Positions 61,416-64,000 of a DNA stretch of 64,000 nt are shown here, piece after piece. Positions within the stretch are counted from its first letter, which is position 1; every line of letters starts with the position of its first letter. The stretch comes from Quercus robur. Lineage: Eukaryota > Streptophyta > Magnoliopsida > Fagales > Fagaceae. The stretch is taken from the NCBI RefSeq assembly GCF_932294415.1, contig NC_065541.1, positions 57,266,290-57,330,289 on the forward strand, written 5' to 3'. Made by a program: the position numbers and the translations under genes. Below the pieces are notes generated by a model. That model saw only the letters and a list, made by a program, of their open reading frames with translations. It was not told the origin of the DNA and ran no database searches.

Positions 61416-62464
61416 AATTAATCTGGATCAGCCATGATCTACAAAGCCAATGACATAATATATGTATAAAGACTGACCACTTAACAAAACTATACAAATA
61501 TAGTAAAAATAAACAGAAGCCCATTAACGGCGCCCCCCCCCACCCCCTCTCTTTTTTTTTTTAATATCACCATGATCTTTATTTAAGTGGGTTGGTAAAT
61601 TAGCTTGGACAAGATTACCAATGTCTAGAGGAACAAATTTTATCCAGATTAATAAAAAATAAATAAAAATCTTACCTTCTTAGCTAAAATATGTGCTACA
61701 ATATTACCTTATCTATAAGTATGAGAAAAAGATACATATCAAAAAAAAAAAAAAAAAGTATGAGAAAAAGAAAAACTCTGAAAATAGTTAACTAAGGACA
61801 GGTATCTCTTACTAAGTGACCAAAAATTGAACATAACATATCACCTAACAAAGAGAATTGATAATCTTGCTAAAAATTCGAGTGACTATTCCCAATTTCT
61901 TGAGCGAACAAAATTACTCCTGTCTGAAATTCCATTAATTTAAACATGTAAAAAAGTACAAATGAGAGTTGTAGTTAGAGTCCTAATCATGCCCAATCCG
62001 ATTAGATTTCAAATATATCAGGATAACTTGAAATGAGGTCAACATAAATGGACCGAGTTTTGCCAGATGAAACTGGCACAGACAACAACTATTAATGTTT
62101 TCTAAGATATCCAATTCTTTAATTTCAGAATTTCTTCAAATAAAAAAATGGTAGCTAATCTAATTAACCAAATACGGTTTACAACATTAGCAAATTTATA
62201 TAACAGATTTGAGAGAATAAGGACACAGATTATATAATCTATTTTAGAAACAACCCAACCTCAAGGGTAACTTTGATGGATCCAATGAACCTGGAAATTT
62301 GTAGTGATCAAACAGAGAGAGAGAGAGAGAGAGAGATTTGTGTGTGAATGTGGATCTTGATGTTTTGTGCTTGATTCTAGTATATAAAGAAATGAAAAAG
62401 AACTAAGGAAGTGCCTAAAAAACCTAGAAAACACTTTGAGGAAAAAATTCTTAACCCAAATATG

Positions 62465-62497
<33 letters not shown>

Positions 62498-62728
62498 GAC
62501 ATAACTCATTAGAAAAAAAAAAAAAATCTACTAGAAGAAGATAGCAAGAGAAGAGTACAATGATAGCAATGGAGGATAGAGATATCACAACTTGTTGAGG
62601 TGAATTCACAAGTTCTGAATTCCTATCGAGAATCCATTATCTTCCTACCTAATCTTGCCTCTCTTTTTCCCTCAAATCTTTTGTTCTTTAGATTTCAGAC
62701 GCAAAACACACATACAAAAAAGAGAGTC

Positions 62729-62902
62729 TATGGACACAAAATTTGCCACACACACTACCACAACTCATGCATGTGTTAATTGATGATTGGATTATTTATC
62801 ACTAAATACCAATGGTAATCCCATATGTAAGTGATGTAATCTAATTACAAGTTGACACATGTGCAAGTTGTGGTAAAGTTTGTGGTAAACTATGTGTCCC
62901 TA
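62729..62902. mobile_element. About 175-bp foldback MITE
   Basis: TATGGACACAAAATTTGCCA at the left pairs with TTTGTGGTAAACTATGTGTCC at the right; ACCACAACT pairs with AGTTGTGGT, and GCATGTGTTAA with TTGACACATGTGC. TSD not resolved. Confidence 0.7.
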
Positions 62903-63227
62903 GAATAGTTGTACAAACCATCCTACTTGTGTCATTCACTCATTCTAGTGTTTTTCTTCTTTCTTGCTTCAAGTGTTTCATTAAAAAATAAAAAAATAAA
63001 AAGGATCAAATGGTTAGTGATTCCAAAATGTATGGTCCAATAAGGTATTTTCAAATTAACTGTAAATTAAAAAGATAAAAAGACCAAATTAGCTTCTACT
63101 AACATGCATAGATCAAATTGATACTGAGCCGAATATAGGGACCAAAATGGCTTTATTTTTATTTTTTTTTAAAAGGCGCATCCTGTCAGGTACCATGGCC
63201 AAGAGATGAAAAAACCTCTGATATGAG

Positions 63228-63500
63228 TTCGAATTTAGTAAGGATGGGGTATAAAACTCATGTTTTATACCATCCAATAAAAGATTGCCACATCAGCATT
63301 TTACTTAAAATTAAATGCATCTTACCACACCTAATAACATCTCAATAAACTCCCAATTTGGTTGGATTTATATATGGATATTAGAATTGATTGTGTGTAG
63401 TTGTGCTGATTCTTAAATATGTGAAAGATGATGTGGAATGTTTTGATAGGAGGGGTAAACCATTGGTTTTACACCACATCCTTATAGAATTTAATCTTTA
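63228..63500. mobile_element. About 270-bp MITE
   Basis: GAATTTAGTAAGGATGGGGT at the left pairs with CACATCCTTATAGAATTTAA at the right; AAAACTCATGTTTTATACC pairs loosely with the inverted GTAAACCATTGGTTTTAC. Confidence 0.6.
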
Positions 63501-63599
63501 AAAAAAAGTGTATTGGTTGTGCTATGAAGTCCTTAAAAAGGGACAAAAATGCAACCAAGAAAAATATGCAACCATATTTGCCGATACTCTTTTTTGGGC

Positions 63600-63835
63600 A
63601 TCCCATGGCCAGTAATTTGTTTTTAGGTGGAGCCTGAGAGAATCAAACAAAGCAGCCCATGTACTAGTTTCTTGGTGCCTTGGGAAAAATTTATCTAGTT
63701 GTTTTGTTCAGGGTTATGCTCCTAGCCCTTTTACGGATGTAATTAATTTAGAGCAACTCCATGTTGTATTTACTACTTGGACCCTATTTCTCTGTGTTTG
63801 TCAATAAAATTTTCTGTTCATAAAAAAAAAAAGAC
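63600..63835 (+). mobile_element. 3' end of an L1-type LINE (RNase H tail plus poly(A))
   Basis: The frame reads WSLRESNKAAHVLVSWCLGK, then GYAPSPFTDVINLEQLHVV and a stop, matching the end of the LINE RNase H domain (REGNxAAHxLA motif). It is followed by a short UTR and an A-run at 63823-63833. Truncated at the 5' side. A possible TSD GGGACAAAAATG/AAGACAAAAAAG was considered but is weak. Confidence 0.6.
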
Positions 63836-64000
63836 AAAAAAGAACCCCACCCAAAAGATCAACCTATTTACTTTTTGGGGACATTAATATAAGTTTGTCA
63901 TGTGCTGAACAAAACAAAATGCTTGACAAATATACTATAAAGTGGCCGATCCCCTCTATTATGTATAGTAATAGTAACAACGAGAATAAAGGGCAGAACT

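Larger units (their letters stand above)
61011..62728. other. Intergenic sequence with low-complexity runs
   Basis: C-run at 61532-61542, A-run at 61741-61757, (GA)n at 62312-62335 and a 30-plus A-tract at 62466-62494. No gene supported apart from the two weak items listed separately. Confidence 0.45.

Overview
The window is nuclear DNA of a flowering plant: AT-rich, with spliced genes on both strands, plant-only protein families (a PORR organelle RNA-binding protein, an AVT1 vacuolar amino-acid transporter, a WCRKC thioredoxin) and dense, nested transposons. The solo LTR, the tRNA-derived SINE and the 81-bp-repeat LTR element look to me like families common in Fagaceae (oak/chestnut type). 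That assignment is inference from recall, not a search result.

Layout. 1-4579 is the 3' part of a Ty3/gypsy-type LTR retrotransposon that looks like the Tat lineage: an 81-bp tandem array, antisense ORFs with a putative-gypsy-type-transposon (PF04195-like) domain, and a 3' LTR. 4580-15000 is gene-poor and holds MITEs, two LINE RNase H fragments, a 1.1-kb long-TIR element, a solo LTR with a perfect 5-bp target-site duplication (TSD), and a gene-capturing Mutator-like element (Pack-MULE) that was later split by a hAT element with a perfect 8-bp TSD. 16129-27598 (+) is a 12-exon AVT1-type amino-acid transporter (548 aa) with an AT-AC U12-type intron. 27599-30730 is intergenic. 30732-42822 is a three-level nest: a hAT element with a broken transposase gene, a Ty1/copia element inserted at the last splice acceptor of that gene (TSD ATATG), and a MULE inside the 3' LTR of the copia element (9-bp TSD). 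The nest ends 134 bp upstream of the start codon of a five-exon thioredoxin-like gene (42957-46424, +). 50772-58201 (+) is a 10-coding-exon Pumilio gene (1028 aa) with a LINE/SINE pair in one intron and two Pumilio-type sites in its own 3' UTR. 59477-60772 (-) is a single-exon PORR gene resembling WTF9. The right end is intergenic with MITEs and a LINE tail.

The four host genes do not form a pathway: vacuolar amino-acid transport, plastid redox, cytosolic mRNA control and mitochondrial intron splicing. AVT1C and WTF9 are neighbours in Arabidopsis (At2g39130/At2g39120), so their co-occurrence here may be remnant microsynteny. All splice sites were read by eye, but the three spliced CDS models each sum to a multiple of three and rebuild continuous family-like proteins. 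I found no evidence of a new defence, CRISPR or biosynthetic system. The most notable points are the nested-insertion chronology, the U12 intron, the possible Pumilio autoregulation and the very short LINE-tail insertions with TSDs.
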